Assembly (NCBI RefSeq): GCF_012641265.1
Contig: NZ_JABAHZ010000008.1
Coordinates: 124,001 to 188,000, forward strand
Origin: Chitinophaga eiseniae
GTDB taxonomy: Bacteria; Bacteroidota; Bacteroidia; Chitinophagales; Chitinophagaceae
Length of the DNA: 64,000 nt
Direction of reading: 5' to 3'
Shown: positions 24,493 through 35,036 of the stretch, piece by piece
Position numbering within the stretch: position 1 is the stretch's first letter
Layout of the letters: each line of letters starts with the position of its first letter
Notes under the pieces: generated by a model
What the model saw: only the letters and a program-made list of their open reading frames with translations
Databases searched by the model: none
Told to the model about the DNA's origin: nothing
Translations under genes and position numbers: made by a program

Positions 24493-27400
24493 CTACGTTC
24501 CTGGCGTTGTCGGCGCTGGAGGTTTGGGCTGTTCCGATGCTGGAGGAGCTGGAGGTCTATTTGCCCTTGCATCAGCCGCTTTCTGTTCCCTTGCTCTTCT
24601 CTTATTTGCTTTTTCATGCTTTCCTGCATTTCTTCCTCCGGAATTATGCTCGCCTCGTACCGTCTGATTAGAATTACCAGATCTACCTCCGGCCCGCTGT
24701 CTTTGAGCCTGTTCGTGAGCATCTTTCTGTTCTTTTGCTTCTTTTGCTGCTTTGTCTGCAGCAATCTCGTCCATCAATTCCTGCATTCCACCTCCTTTTT
24801 TCTTCTTTGCAGCCGATTTAATTGGCGTTAAAATAGGTGCCGGAACTGCTGGCGCCGGAACTGGTATGCGTATTGGTTTTAAATTCACAGGAGCTACGGG
24901 AGGATTCCCAGGAGATGTTTTTGGACCGAAGAGGATAGGAATAATATTACCCACTCCGCTCATGTTATCATATCTCTCAGCATCTTCTCCCTCTAATCCA
25001 AATGCGGATGCAGGTGTATTATACAGACCCAATGTTATAGTATTATTAATGCCATTAATTAACCCAGCAGTGCTAATCAAAAAGCCTCTAACGCCCGTGG
25101 GAGGGTCTCCATCAGGCTCGTCTCCGAGAAAATCACTATAACTAATCGGGTTGTTATAATTGGAAACATACGGAGACCATGCCTCCATTTCATCAATCTT
25201 TGGATCTATCTGATTCCACCTGCCTATCTGTGGATCCAAATTCCTATAAAGAGCATCATACTGATTTAAATCAAGATCCGTCGTATGCTCTATACCATTG
25301 TACTCTTTTTTGTTCTTTGAGTAATTCGTTCCTTTCAATGCTTTCGAACTAATCCCCACCATCGTCAGCCCAAATGGATAATAATGTGTTTCTTCCAATA
25401 CCGGTCCGGTACTATGCGCTACCACCAGGTTATCGAAGAATACATCCTGCCCACTCTCATTGCTGGTGTAAATATATACAAATCCGGTCTTTTTGATCAC
25501 CATCCGATCAGTGGCCAAAGTTTGCAGGGCATCTGGTGTTCCTTGCACCTGTTTTATACCACTGTTTTCATTCACCATGTTAAACTGGTCATCGAACAGG
25601 ATGTAGTTGAGATAAGCCCTTGGCTTATCTGCGAGGTTCTGGTTGGGGTCTTTTTGTTTTAACTGGTCGTAAGCCGAATTATTAAACATAATGGCCAGTG
25701 GAGAACCCGGACCTGTAGCACCGTGTACTCCATCTGACACTCCTCCACTTCCAAAAGCTTGTAATAAAGCCGCTAACATGCCAGCGGTGTTGGTAGCAGA
25801 CGTATTGGCAGCAGTACTCTTATAGAAAGCTTTACTACCTACCTGCAAGGTATCCCCAGCGATGACACGTAATACCAGTGAAGGGCCTATTTTCTGCCCA
25901 CTTGTAGCATTCAACCTTGCTACGTTGTCGTTGGGAGACGTGGTTGGGTCAGCAGGGTAACCAACAGGTTTAACCGAACGGGTATTATCGATATTACTAA
26001 ACAACACCGCTTCTTTTGCTGCCATCGCTGTTTCCATGGTGGCCGCGTAAACGTTCTGATCTCTCTGTTCTGTTAAAACTAACCGTACATTCCCGAGGTG
26101 ATCCTTTACGAAATAGTCATAGTTCCAGCTGGCTGGTTGCCCGGTTCTGCAAGTAACCCTGAGGCGTCCTTCTTCATGTCCGGCAAACTGCAAGGTGTCG
26201 TTTTCGTAAACATAGGCGCCAATATAATCAGTGGTAGTAGTCTTGGGTTGTGAGCTCGTGCTATCTGTAACAATCTTTCTCAGCTTGTTACCACTCGCGT
26301 CATAGAGATAACTAATCGTGCCCTTGCCATTAATTTTGATTAATACTGGCAAATTCAAGTGGTTATAAGAGATCTGAGTGATGCCCTTATTCAGATCTTT
26401 TATCAGGTTACCGGTGGAGTCATAGTCGTAATCATCTCCAGTATTAGTGCCATTCTTAAAATCACCCAGTGCAGACAACACTGCACTGCTATCATATACC
26501 TGTGCCAGTTTATTACTATTAGAGCGGTATGTATAGGCTAGCCGGTCCACCTGTTTGCTGGTTGTACCATCCAGGCCATTCTGCGCCATCTTTCTGATAT
26601 TCCCATTAGCATCGTAGGTAATCCAGTTGGTAGAAAAGTCAACTGGGTTATTCACCCAGGCTGTATTAGGACTGTTCTGTTGGCGGAACTCCGCATGTGT
26701 CACCCGACTTACGCGGTCGTAGTTATAGCCATAGGCTCGCGGCACCGCATCATTCCAGCCTTTCCAGCGGATGCCAGCAATATTACCATTAAAAACGGTA
26801 TCTGTAAACCCTTCATCATAGCTGAATTCCTGCCCCCAATGAGCTGTATCGGCCTTACTATCCAGGTAATTTTTATTGATACTCTTCATCCAACCGCGAA
26901 TGTTATACTCATAAGACATTCTTTCAATAGGTACAGGCGTACCTGCACCTTTGGTTTTAATACCGAGGCGCTTGGCTTTTAATTGTCCCAAAGCATCGTA
27001 CTCATTTATTGCAATGGCTCTTTCCAGGCTATCGGCATCATTGTAGCGTTTCTTCACAGTAACTAATCTCCCAGCGTCATCATATGACATCATCGTTTGC
27101 TCCTTTACCTGCGGAACCATCCCGCTACGTGGATTCTTATGATTCAGGTATGTGCTCAACACCCTTCCACTAAAATCGTACTGGCTACTTAAGATATCCT
27201 GACCGCCAGCTATATTATCGCGAATTACCTGGGATGTTCTTCCCTTATCGTCATAATAATTAGTAGCAGTGAGCCACTGTTCTGTATCCACCACGCGCAC
27301 TTTAGTCCCCGTTACTAATCCTTTTGTCATGTTACTGATAACAAAAGCTTCTTTATAGGGATTAAGTCCTGCATTCAGTCCGGAAGAATCGGCCTTTACA

Positions 27401-28863
27401 GCCGACTGTGCGCCGGCAAAATCGTATTGATCATAAAATGTATAAGTAAGCGGCGTTAAGTTACTGATATTAGGTAACGGATTCGTAACTACTAGGGAAG
27501 CCGTATCTCCATTGGCCGAAGGATTAATTAAGGCGTCAATTTCACTACTTGTGCCGGTATCAAAACCATCGGTAAAGGTGATACTCTTAGTAGCTTCATA
27601 CTTATTCCGGTCATTTACACCAATTACCAAATCCGCTATTCCCGGGAAAATATAAGAGGTAGATCCGGTGGTATTCATCACTGCATTCATGCTTGTCTGT
27701 AAAGCATCCCATGTGGAAGACGAAGCATACAGCGCTGTTTCTACTGGTCTGTTAAGTGCATCATAGAAGGAGACTAACCATTTCCCGCTTGCTTTCAGGT
27801 TACCATCTCTTGAGAACACCAACCTGTCGCGGATGTCGTATACCATTTCCGTGGAATCGGCTCCGGGTATTTTCTTTACAATCATTCTATTACGGCCATC
27901 GTAACGGTACTGAAAACACAGCTCACGGGCTACATTTACCGGATTCCAGGTACCAACTATATTCTCCACTGCTAATGGAGGCATTACAAAGCGTAAATTT
28001 CCAAGGTCGTCATAAATATAGTAAGTACACAACCAACCCATATGAGCAGAACCTGGTGTAGCGATAACCTGCACTTTCTTCAACACTACATGATCAGTTT
28101 TATCCTTAAACTCTACGATCTGATTACCACTTTCATCTATCGTCACATTTTTATACAATTCACCCGCATTATAAGTTTTTGTGCTTATTGGCAAACCTGC
28201 ACCCATAGGCATATCCCATATCCGTACGGAATCTGCCACTCCATTTACCAGGTATTGTTGTTGTACCGGGTGATTTCCTCCGGTCTTAGACCAGCTATTA
28301 CCTGGTGCATAGGCATTCAGCACTCTATTCAAAGGAGATGGCTCGAAGTCAACCTGGCTATAAAAAATACTTTCACCTTTGGAAGAAGGACTCAGTACAG
28401 TATCCTGGTAAAAGGCTTTTTGGCTGTTGAATGGATCTGTTTTAAACTTGCCGTCGTTGGTATTACCAGTTTTAGGTACGTAGGGCAGGTATTTATATTG
28501 TTCGCGACCAAAATTGTCATATACCACTGGCGTTACCAGGTCGCTGCCTGCCGGATTGGTTCCTTTCGCAACGGTTTGCAGGAGACGGCCAAGGCCATCA
28601 AAATATTGCGTAGTCTGTTTTACTTCTGTAACCGTACGATTCGCTGCCTTTACAGCAGCTGTATCTACTGTAGGCATAGAAGGCTCGAAAACACGCACAT
28701 AGTTGATAGTTGTATTGGTATAGCCGGCCGGTACTGTTATCGGTACCGCCGACTTACGGGCTACATTTCCATCAGGGATATTCTGGGCAAACAGGGATGT
28801 AATATATAATATACCACCCAACGACAACAATACACACTTTATTCTGTAAGGGATTCTATACAT
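24493..28863 (-). CDS. RHS repeat core protein with variable basic C-terminus (candidate polymorphic toxin)
   Basis: A 1456-residue secreted protein. After the signal peptide (ITSLFAQ) comes a DUF6443-like front (about 40-190, with QYFDGLGRLLQTVAKG), then YD/RHS repeats (for instance YDDAGRLVTVKKRYND and YDYDSTGNLIKD), then the RHS-associated core (HYYPFGLTMVG, LNQYDALYRNLDPQIGRW, near 1165-1245). The core ends at SDFLGDEPDG, lacking the usual DP-x-G proline. The last 210 residues are the variable tip: a glycine-rich hydrophobic stretch, a proline linker, and a very basic His/Arg/Lys tail (GEHNSGGRNAGKHEKANKRR). In RHS systems such tips are toxins, but no catalytic family is recognised here. 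The 1080-residue partner lies upstream and the TPR-like gene downstream. Confidence 0.82.
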   Translation of the reverse strand: MYRIPYRIKCVLLSLGGILYITSLFAQNIPDGNVARKSAVPITVPAGYTNTTINYVRVFEPSMPTVDTAAVKAANRTVTEVKQTTQYFDGLGRLLQTVAKGTNPAGSDLVTPVVYDNFGREQYKYLPYVPKTGNTNDGKFKTDPFNSQKAFYQDTVLSPSSKGESIFYSQVDFEPSPLNRVLNAYAPGNSWSKTGGNHPVQQQYLVNGVADSVRIWDMPMGAGLPISTKTYNAGELYKNVTIDESGNQIVEFKDKTDHVVLKKVQVIATPGSAHMGWLCTYYIYDDLGNLRFVMPPLAVENIVGTWNPVNVARELCFQYRYDGRNRMIVKKIPGADSTEMVYDIRDRLVFSRDGNLKASGKWLVSFYDALNRPVETALYASSSTWDALQTSMNAVMNTTGSTSYIFPGIADLVIGVNDRNKYEATKSITFTDGFDTGTSSEIDALINPSANGDTASLVVTNPLPNISNLTPLTYTFYDQYDFAGAQSAVKADSSGLNAGLNPYKEAFVISNMTKGLVTGTKVRVVDTEQWLTATNYYDDKGRTSQVIRDNIAGGQDILSSQYDFSGRVLSTYLNHKNPRSGMVPQVKEQTMMSYDDAGRLVTVKKRYNDADSLERAIAINEYDALGQLKAKRLGIKTKGAGTPVPIERMSYEYNIRGWMKSINKNYLDSKADTAHWGQEFSYDEGFTDTVFNGNIAGIRWKGWNDAVPRAYGYNYDRVSRVTHAEFRQQNSPNTAWVNNPVDFSTNWITYDANGNIRKMAQNGLDGTTSKQVDRLAYTYRSNSNKLAQVYDSSAVLSALGDFKNGTNTGDDYDYDSTGNLIKDLNKGITQISYNHLNLPVLIKINGKGTISYLYDASGNKLRKIVTDSTSSQPKTTTTDYIGAYVYENDTLQFAGHEEGRLRVTCRTGQPASWNYDYFVKDHLGNVRLVLTEQRDQNVYAATMETAMAAKEAVLFSNIDNTRSVKPVGYPADPTTSPNDNVARLNATSGQKIGPSLVLRVIAGDTLQVGSKAFYKSTAANTSATNTAGMLAALLQAFGSGGVSDGVHGATGPGSPLAIMFNNSAYDQLKQKDPNQNLADKPRAYLNYILFDDQFNMVNENSGIKQVQGTPDALQTLATDRMVIKKTGFVYIYTSNESGQDVFFDNLVVAHSTGPVLEETHYYPFGLTMVGISSKALKGTNYSKNKKEYNGIEHTTDLDLNQYDALYRNLDPQIGRWNQIDPKIDEMEAWSPYVSNYNNPISYSDFLGDEPDGDPPTGVRGFLISTAGLINGINNTITLGLYNTPASAFGLEGEDAERYDNMSGVGNIIPILFGPKTSPGNPPVAPVNLKPIRIPVPAPAVPAPILTPIKSAAKKKKGGGMQELMDEIAADKAAKEAKEQKDAHEQAQRQRAGGRSGNSNQTVRGEHNSGGRNAGKHEKANKRRAREQKAADARANRPPAPPASEQPKPPAPTTPGT

Positions 28864-28969
28864 ATCTCAATCTTAAAAATGGGATAAAAAATTGGGCATT
28901 ATACTTTTGAATTGGCAAGTGTCTCATCAAAACCGCGGTATGCTTACCTGGTGTGATGCTACTTCCCTA

Positions 28970-31900
28970 TCAGTTCACCGGGAGCTGGTACTTATACTCA
29001 TACATTTTAATGATTTTACCATCCTGCCCTTTTACACACTTTAATCTACCAAACCCGTCATACTCATAGTATTTCGTGCGGCCAGCCGGATCTGTTTCAC
29101 TGGTCAGTCCAAATAAAGGAGCATAAGTATAAGTCCATATCAACGCTCCTGGTAACCCTGTACGGAGCCTATCCAACTCTGCACGCATCGCGTCGTCTGT
29201 CGTTATTCCAGTGGCATTGTCCAGCACCGATTGCGTGATTTTTGTCTTAGCAGTTGCATAGTCGCTTCCCATTATCTTTGCAACAGGATATCTTCCGTTA
29301 TACCCCCAGAGATACACCTCTTTCACATCATTTGATTTTTGTTGCTCCAATATGTTTCCATAAATGTCGTAGGCATTATAAGACATGTCATCTGCACTGA
29401 CATCTGTTCCATTAATTCTCGTTTTTAATAAAGTGGAAGATGGGAATATCTGCGATGCAATACCGTTCCAACCGGATTTAAAGGTAGTTACCAAAAAACG
29501 TTGCAATACATTGTTTCTGTAGTCGCCTTTCCAATAAGGTTGCTTTAAAATATTGGCAGTTACCATTTGGTTTAATACAGTGACATTGGGGTCAGATACG
29601 GTATGATCCCCAGGATAATGGGAAGTAATGGAGGTAGCTACTCCCTTACTATCAATCGTATAAATGGAATCCGGAAGAAGAGCGTTGTTATAATGGTAAT
29701 TCGTAACGGATTGGATCATTTGTCCATCATCAGTATACTGCGTATTAGTAACTTTAGACGGAAGAAACTTGCCTAATTTTATTTTATAAGAATTATTCCA
29801 GAAATCCGTTAAAGGTGGATCTCCTACCACACACCTCCATTCATCAAACCAATCAACGGTGTTATAAACGCTTGCACAATAAATTTCCCTCCAGTTAAAT
29901 AGGCTATACTCATTCTCCTCAGCACTAACCAAGGCATAAGTATTGCCTGCCTCATTATACTTAAACAATTTCTTTGATTCCAATAAATCGTCTCTTAAGC
30001 TATTTCCCACAAAATCTTTCCCTCCTACCGCTACAGGGTTAGGGACCGATTGATAGTCTGCTGGTATAATATAACTAAACAGCGTTTTCCCATTAGGTTT
30101 TCCATTACTATCCCAATCATATTGTACTACAGCTGGATAAATTACATCTCCTCCGCTGAAAGAAACACTTGGATAAGAAGCCTGCCCCAAATAAATAATC
30201 TGAGCTCCATTGCGTACTACACAACTTGTTCCGCCACCTGTCGGAGTGGCTCGTCTGAGGCCTTTTGTGTAATAATTCTTATAAAAGATATCAATAGGCC
30301 TCAGCGTTACTCCGTACCCTTCCTCGTTCTTTCCATAGCTATAAGTGGTCCTTCTCTTCAGTGTGTCATTGGCATCGTAATAATTTATTGACTTATTTCT
30401 CACCCCCCCTCCGGATACGATGCCCTCGGATACTGTGCGTATCTGCACAATCACATCAATAGTAACGGTAGTTGTAGCATAGTCATTAATAGCCACGTAC
30501 ACCTGATAAGTGTGTGTTGTATCAAAATTATATGGGTATTCAATGATATGTGATTTTGCATATTCACTGCTAAATTGTCCGGATATCCATGTCTGTATAT
30601 CGGTTCCGGCAGTCAAATCTCTGAAAACGACCGTTTGCGCCTCGATAACTGCATTTGGAGAAAAGGGAGAAAGGGTAATTCTTACTGTTCCCGCATTAGT
30701 AGTACCGGTTAGCACCTGTGGCGCCTTAAAGTTCTCCTGGCGAGTTACTGTACTATTACGCCCTGTTCCTGCTAATTTGAAAGAGAAAAGTCCACCTTCC
30801 TTATACTCTGCTTGTGAAAAATGGACTTTATTAGGTTCATACTCAAAAACTGTGCGACCTCCAGTAGGATAAGTTATACTGGTTAAGATACCTGCCTGCA
30901 GAAAATTGTCATCAGGTTCCCGATTAGCAAGCCCAATTGAGCCAAATTTCTTTAATGCGTCCTGATCAGGCAGGATGTTCGGTAATAAACTACCATTATT
31001 CCTGCCGTTATAATAGCCCCAATAATCCATATTATAGGAAGTTGGGTCTGGCAAAGGAATATTATTATAGGAAAAATAATATGTCTGAGCGGAATCAATT
31101 CCATTGATATCAATGGTGCTATACGAGGTCAATTTAAGTCTGGATGTAGCAGGAGAGCTATTAAATTGCGTGGCAAAATAGTCATAGGTAAACACAATTT
31201 TCTTTAATCGCTGATAACCTCCATTCTTTTTGTTAAAAACAACGATACTGTCTAAAGCATGCCGGGGATTGCTAGCCAATTCGAGACCGTCCTTCCGGGA
31301 AGTATTCGCATAAAACACTACCTTTCCATCTCTATAGATTATTTCTTTTAGGATAGGGTTACCAATACGATTAGTAGAAACAGTTGTGCTGGCATTTTCG
31401 CGAACAAAATCCATTAAATCATCATCAGACTCTCCTTTTCTATACCTAACTGAGCTCACAGCAGATGTAGAGACTTCACCTTCAGATGTATAAGAAAAAT
31501 CAATGCTATCAATACCATCGGCCGAAACCATTTTGGTCAGATTCCAGGACTGAACGTACGACCGAATCGTATGATCATCATTGAAGAAACTATTTTTCAT
31601 GTCGAAATAATATTTCGTTCCATCATCATCAACAATACTGTAAGTATTAACAGATGCATCTCTATTAATTACAACTGGAGCATATGGAATAGCCCGGAAT
31701 TTCTTATCATCCCGGGAATACACAAACTTTCCCGCTTGACTGGGCAATGAGTAGTTAAATATATCGGCCTTCATATCCGGCCGGTCATTACTCCAGTTAT
31801 CAAGTGTTAGGTAATCTTTTATCCGGTCGGCTGAGTCGGCCGATATATTTTGGTTAAACCAACCATAAGTCAATTTTTCGTCTTCTACACCATTCACCGT

Positions 31901-32212
31901 TCTGGCGATGGTGCCACCAGGCATTAAACTCCATCCGAGTCCCACCCAAGTAGCTTGTTGGGTAACCTTGATTCCGGATGAATGGTAACTCAGGGAAACG
32001 GGAACATGTAATTTTCCTACACCAATATCAAATAAAGGAAGGTTAATTGGTGCTACTCCATTCATTGGTATAGTGGGAACATCAATGTACTTCGATAATG
32101 CTGCTACGTTGGGGGCTAAAGGTGTTATGGCTGCTTTATCTATGCTTACCTGCCCAAATACAATAAACCCTTTCAAAACAAGGCTAACAAAAATTGTAAT
32201 TACTCTTTTCAT
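28970..32212 (-). CDS. RHS-partner protein with N-terminal lattice-like domain and a C-terminal YD repeat
   Basis: A 1080-residue secreted protein (signal peptide to FIVFGQ). The N-terminus has PINLPLFDIGVGKLHVPVSL and VGLGWSLMPGGTIAR, a pattern found in large Bacteroidota proteins next to RHS genes and related to SpvB/TcaC-type shells. Much of the protein is beta-rich with aromatic repeats. It ends in an RHS-type YD motif (GRTKYYEYDGFGRLKC). It lies 106 bases upstream of the RHS core gene on the same strand, so both probably belong to one transcript. It may form part of the shell that encloses the toxin tip, as TcB/TcC-like pairs do, but that is inference. No toxin domain is seen here. Confidence 0.75.
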   Translation of the reverse strand: MKRVITIFVSLVLKGFIVFGQVSIDKAAITPLAPNVAALSKYIDVPTIPMNGVAPINLPLFDIGVGKLHVPVSLSYHSSGIKVTQQATWVGLGWSLMPGGTIARTVNGVEDEKLTYGWFNQNISADSADRIKDYLTLDNWSNDRPDMKADIFNYSLPSQAGKFVYSRDDKKFRAIPYAPVVINRDASVNTYSIVDDDGTKYYFDMKNSFFNDDHTIRSYVQSWNLTKMVSADGIDSIDFSYTSEGEVSTSAVSSVRYRKGESDDDLMDFVRENASTTVSTNRIGNPILKEIIYRDGKVVFYANTSRKDGLELASNPRHALDSIVVFNKKNGGYQRLKKIVFTYDYFATQFNSSPATSRLKLTSYSTIDINGIDSAQTYYFSYNNIPLPDPTSYNMDYWGYYNGRNNGSLLPNILPDQDALKKFGSIGLANREPDDNFLQAGILTSITYPTGGRTVFEYEPNKVHFSQAEYKEGGLFSFKLAGTGRNSTVTRQENFKAPQVLTGTTNAGTVRITLSPFSPNAVIEAQTVVFRDLTAGTDIQTWISGQFSSEYAKSHIIEYPYNFDTTHTYQVYVAINDYATTTVTIDVIVQIRTVSEGIVSGGGVRNKSINYYDANDTLKRRTTYSYGKNEEGYGVTLRPIDIFYKNYYTKGLRRATPTGGGTSCVVRNGAQIIYLGQASYPSVSFSGGDVIYPAVVQYDWDSNGKPNGKTLFSYIIPADYQSVPNPVAVGGKDFVGNSLRDDLLESKKLFKYNEAGNTYALVSAEENEYSLFNWREIYCASVYNTVDWFDEWRCVVGDPPLTDFWNNSYKIKLGKFLPSKVTNTQYTDDGQMIQSVTNYHYNNALLPDSIYTIDSKGVATSITSHYPGDHTVSDPNVTVLNQMVTANILKQPYWKGDYRNNVLQRFLVTTFKSGWNGIASQIFPSSTLLKTRINGTDVSADDMSYNAYDIYGNILEQQKSNDVKEVYLWGYNGRYPVAKIMGSDYATAKTKITQSVLDNATGITTDDAMRAELDRLRTGLPGALIWTYTYAPLFGLTSETDPAGRTKYYEYDGFGRLKCVKGQDGKIIKMYEYKYQLPVN

Positions 32213-32329
32213 CTATTCTATTATTATCTCGGTTCCATCCACTGTTTCTTAATCCCGGAATTCTGACCCCTGCTTTCTTTCCGCAGCTGTATCACACACT
32301 CCTGATGCTATCAGCAGACATACTTTTTT

Positions 32330-33751
32330 TTAAAAATTATACCCAAACCTCACCTTTACCGGATCCGTCCTGGGCACATGCGAATTATACAAAAAATCAA
32401 ACAGCACCATCATATTCCCCTTCAGCTTACTATTGATCTTATACTTCTTACTAATCCCCAGCAAACCACTTGGCGTCCATGGCTGCCCTACTCCATCAGG
32501 TACTCCCACGTAGCTGGGTTGATAGTTTTGCTCATAACCTCCGTTCAAAAAGAAAGTACCTTTCAACTTCCAGTCTACAAAGGAACGGATGCTCATACCT
32601 TGCCCGGAGAAATGGATATCGTTGAAGCCTGTACCCATGCCCAGTTTATAGGATAACCCTACCCCCGCGCTACCATTCTTGTGAAACTTATAAGCCACCT
32701 GCCCGGCGAGATCGCTGGTAGTGGGAAAGAACTGCGTGCTTCGCTGAAACTGTATATTACTGCCAAACTCCAGGCGTTGCAGGAAGCTCTTGGTCTTCAT
32801 TTCTTTTGGCTTAAAGTCCGGCATTTCAGCGGCATTGTCCAGGTCAGGGAATTTACTTTTCAGTTCATTAAGCCGGCTACGGGCTTCTGCCATCTGCTGA
32901 CTCACCGCTGCGCCCGCATTAGGGCCACCACCCAGGCGTTGCTGGATCAATTGTTCTACCTGGTTGCGGGTTTGTAGTCCTTCCAGGCTTTGGGCGGAAC
33001 CAGCGGCGCCCTGAATATTAAAGAGGCTGGCCAGCTGCGAGTGTTTAGACATAAAATCATTGAAGGCAGGCAATTTTTTGATCATTTCCATCGCTTTTTG
33101 TTCTGCCTTCTTCTTGTCTTTAAACACTTCTTTATATTCTTTCAGCTGTTGCGCGTAGTAGTAAGCTTCCTTATTCATCTTCTGCAAATCCTTAGTGAAA
33201 CCGGTATATTGGCTCAACTGTTCCTTGAGCAATTGTTTACGCTCGCGGATATACGCTTTGATCTGCTCCGCTTGTGCCAGTTTATCTTTCAGGTTATCGA
33301 CCGATTTTAACGAGCCATTCAGCTTGTCGGTAATGCCTTTGGATTGTTCCAGTAGTCCTTTTGATTCCTTTAAGAAGCCCAGCGAATTACTAAGGCTATC
33401 GAGATAAGGACCGCCCGATTGCGACAATGCGCCGGAATATTTCCCGAGCTTGCCTTTTACGCGCGATTTTAAACTGCCCAGGGAATCGATGGAATGGGTA
33501 AACAGGTTGTTGGCTTTGAGGGAATCGACACGTGCCAGCCGCCGTTTCAACTTCTCCTCCTGCTTCATAAAACGGGCCAGCGCCACCTCGCTACGCTTGG
33601 TCACCAGGCGCTCCATTTTATCAGACTTTTGCTTTACCTGGGAAAGGTATTTTGCCGGTATGGGGGTCACTTTCTTCAGCAGGCTATCCTGGGCATGAGC
33701 ACCCAGGGCGCTCATCTGGCAAAACAATGCGAGGTAACAAATAAATTTCAT
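32330..33751 (-). CDS. Coiled-coil protein with C-terminal outer-membrane barrel-like domain
   Basis: A 473-residue protein with a signal peptide (GAHAQ cleavage) from the ATG at 33751; an upstream in-frame TTG overlaps the next gene and breaks the signal peptide. Residues about 30-290 are almost all helical and highly charged (KQEEKLKRRLARVDSLK, then LLKEQLSQYTGFTKDLQK), a long coiled coil. The last 140 residues alternate in barrel fashion (SFVDWKLKGTFFLNGGYEQ) and end in an aromatic, VRFGYNF, the usual outer-membrane targeting end. A periplasmic stalk on an outer-membrane pore fits. I know no named family. It sits between fibre-like protein 2 and the RHS partner gene, all leftward. Confidence 0.7.
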   Translation of the reverse strand: MKFICYLALFCQMSALGAHAQDSLLKKVTPIPAKYLSQVKQKSDKMERLVTKRSEVALARFMKQEEKLKRRLARVDSLKANNLFTHSIDSLGSLKSRVKGKLGKYSGALSQSGGPYLDSLSNSLGFLKESKGLLEQSKGITDKLNGSLKSVDNLKDKLAQAEQIKAYIRERKQLLKEQLSQYTGFTKDLQKMNKEAYYYAQQLKEYKEVFKDKKKAEQKAMEMIKKLPAFNDFMSKHSQLASLFNIQGAAGSAQSLEGLQTRNQVEQLIQQRLGGGPNAGAAVSQQMAEARSRLNELKSKFPDLDNAAEMPDFKPKEMKTKSFLQRLEFGSNIQFQRSTQFFPTTSDLAGQVAYKFHKNGSAGVGLSYKLGMGTGFNDIHFSGQGMSIRSFVDWKLKGTFFLNGGYEQNYQPSYVGVPDGVGQPWTPSGLLGISKKYKINSKLKGNMMVLFDFLYNSHVPRTDPVKVRFGYNF

Positions 33752-33776
33752 GGCGGATACTAAATAAGGTGACAAA

Positions 33777-34826
33777 TTATTGCGCAATCTTCTTTTTCAA
33801 TTCCTGTACTTCCTGCGTCAAAGAAGTTATTTTCTTATTCATCTCTATCATATAGAGCAGCTGTTCTTCTACTTTCTTCAGTAACTGCTGATTCATTTCT
33901 CCCAGGTCTACGCCTTTCTCTGCCACTTCAGCCGCAGATGGAATTTCTGGTAAATGCTTATGGGTACGAACATAGGCTTCCATTTCTCCTAAAGTGGGAA
34001 GTTGGTAGTCGTGCTCAAAAACGAAATCAGGCCAGTTGTTATAAGCTTTTACTACTACTTTTGTAAAAACACCACTGCCGTTTACTGCTAATTTATACCC
34101 TTTGGTATCGGTGGTACCTATTCCTACGCTACCATCCCCCTTTACCTGCATTAGGTTCACTCCGGCACTATTAACCGCCAGCACATTATTTGTGGTTAAA
34201 CGGGTACTGGTTTTAGTCCTGCCATCGAGGATGACAGCTGCCACCGAAGCATCCGATGCAGGCAACACATCTTCTGCCTCACCGGTAATGTAGAGGCCGA
34301 AGGATCTGCCAGGTATGCTGGATCTTCCAATCAGGTTGGGAATAAACACACCTGTAGCGCTGGTGGCGTTCCTGACGGATAAAGACGCATCAGTAGCAGG
34401 CACATTGCGTTGTGTAAACTTCACAACATAGGTCCCGGAATCTCCGGATACCGTCAACCTCGCATCAGGCGACCGTTCTCCAATACCAACAAAGCCATTA
34501 TTAAAGATCCTCATGGCCTCCATCAGGCTATCCCGCCCTTTAATACTAAATTTCATGACACTCTGCCTGTTGGAAGCGATAGTTCTCTCCACCTCCAGTT
34601 TACCTACCTCCGTACCTGCCATATTGAATTTGAGCGCTCCTACATTTCCCAATACGTCATACTGATGAGTGAGTTGTATATTGGACAAACCATCTGAATA
34701 TATTTCCAGCTTCGTAGCCGGATTAATAGTTCCGATACCAGCATTACCAGTAGATTCAAGTTTATTCTGTGCCATCACATGCAGACAAAAAAAGGATGAC
34801 AGCACCAGTGATACAATACATTTCAT
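33777..34826 (-). CDS. Secreted fibre-like protein 2 with C-terminal coiled-coil module
   Basis: A 349-residue protein with a signal peptide (CLHVMAQ). It carries tail-fibre-like motifs (NAGIGTINPATKLEIY, FVGIGERSPDARLTVSG, GSVGIGTTDTKGYKLAVNG). Its end matches fibre-like protein 1: WPDFVFEHDYQLPTLGE, KHLPEIPSAAE, then LLKKVEEQLLYMIEMN and a heptad tail. The coiled coil suggests a trimeric fibre. It is the first gene of the leftward RHS locus and lies 25 bases before the coiled-coil/barrel gene. Function is unknown; an accessory surface role is inferred from the shared module and location. Confidence 0.75.
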   Translation of the reverse strand: MKCIVSLVLSSFFCLHVMAQNKLESTGNAGIGTINPATKLEIYSDGLSNIQLTHQYDVLGNVGALKFNMAGTEVGKLEVERTIASNRQSVMKFSIKGRDSLMEAMRIFNNGFVGIGERSPDARLTVSGDSGTYVVKFTQRNVPATDASLSVRNATSATGVFIPNLIGRSSIPGRSFGLYITGEAEDVLPASDASVAAVILDGRTKTSTRLTTNNVLAVNSAGVNLMQVKGDGSVGIGTTDTKGYKLAVNGSGVFTKVVVKAYNNWPDFVFEHDYQLPTLGEMEAYVRTHKHLPEIPSAAEVAEKGVDLGEMNQQLLKKVEEQLLYMIEMNKKITSLTQEVQELKKKIAQ

Positions 34827-35036
34827 AGATCAGGGGTATAATTAAAAGTTAAAAATGCTTTCGAGTATAAAATAAAGTGAGATAGTTTTAATATTTCATG
34901 GGTTAAATATGCTACTGTCAATTAACCGCAATATTAACACAAATCGGCTAATTTATAATGCTTTATAATAAAAAAAGACGATCCTCCCCCACTATCCGGT
35001 ATCAGTCAACACAAAAATTTTTACCTTCCGGGAAAA

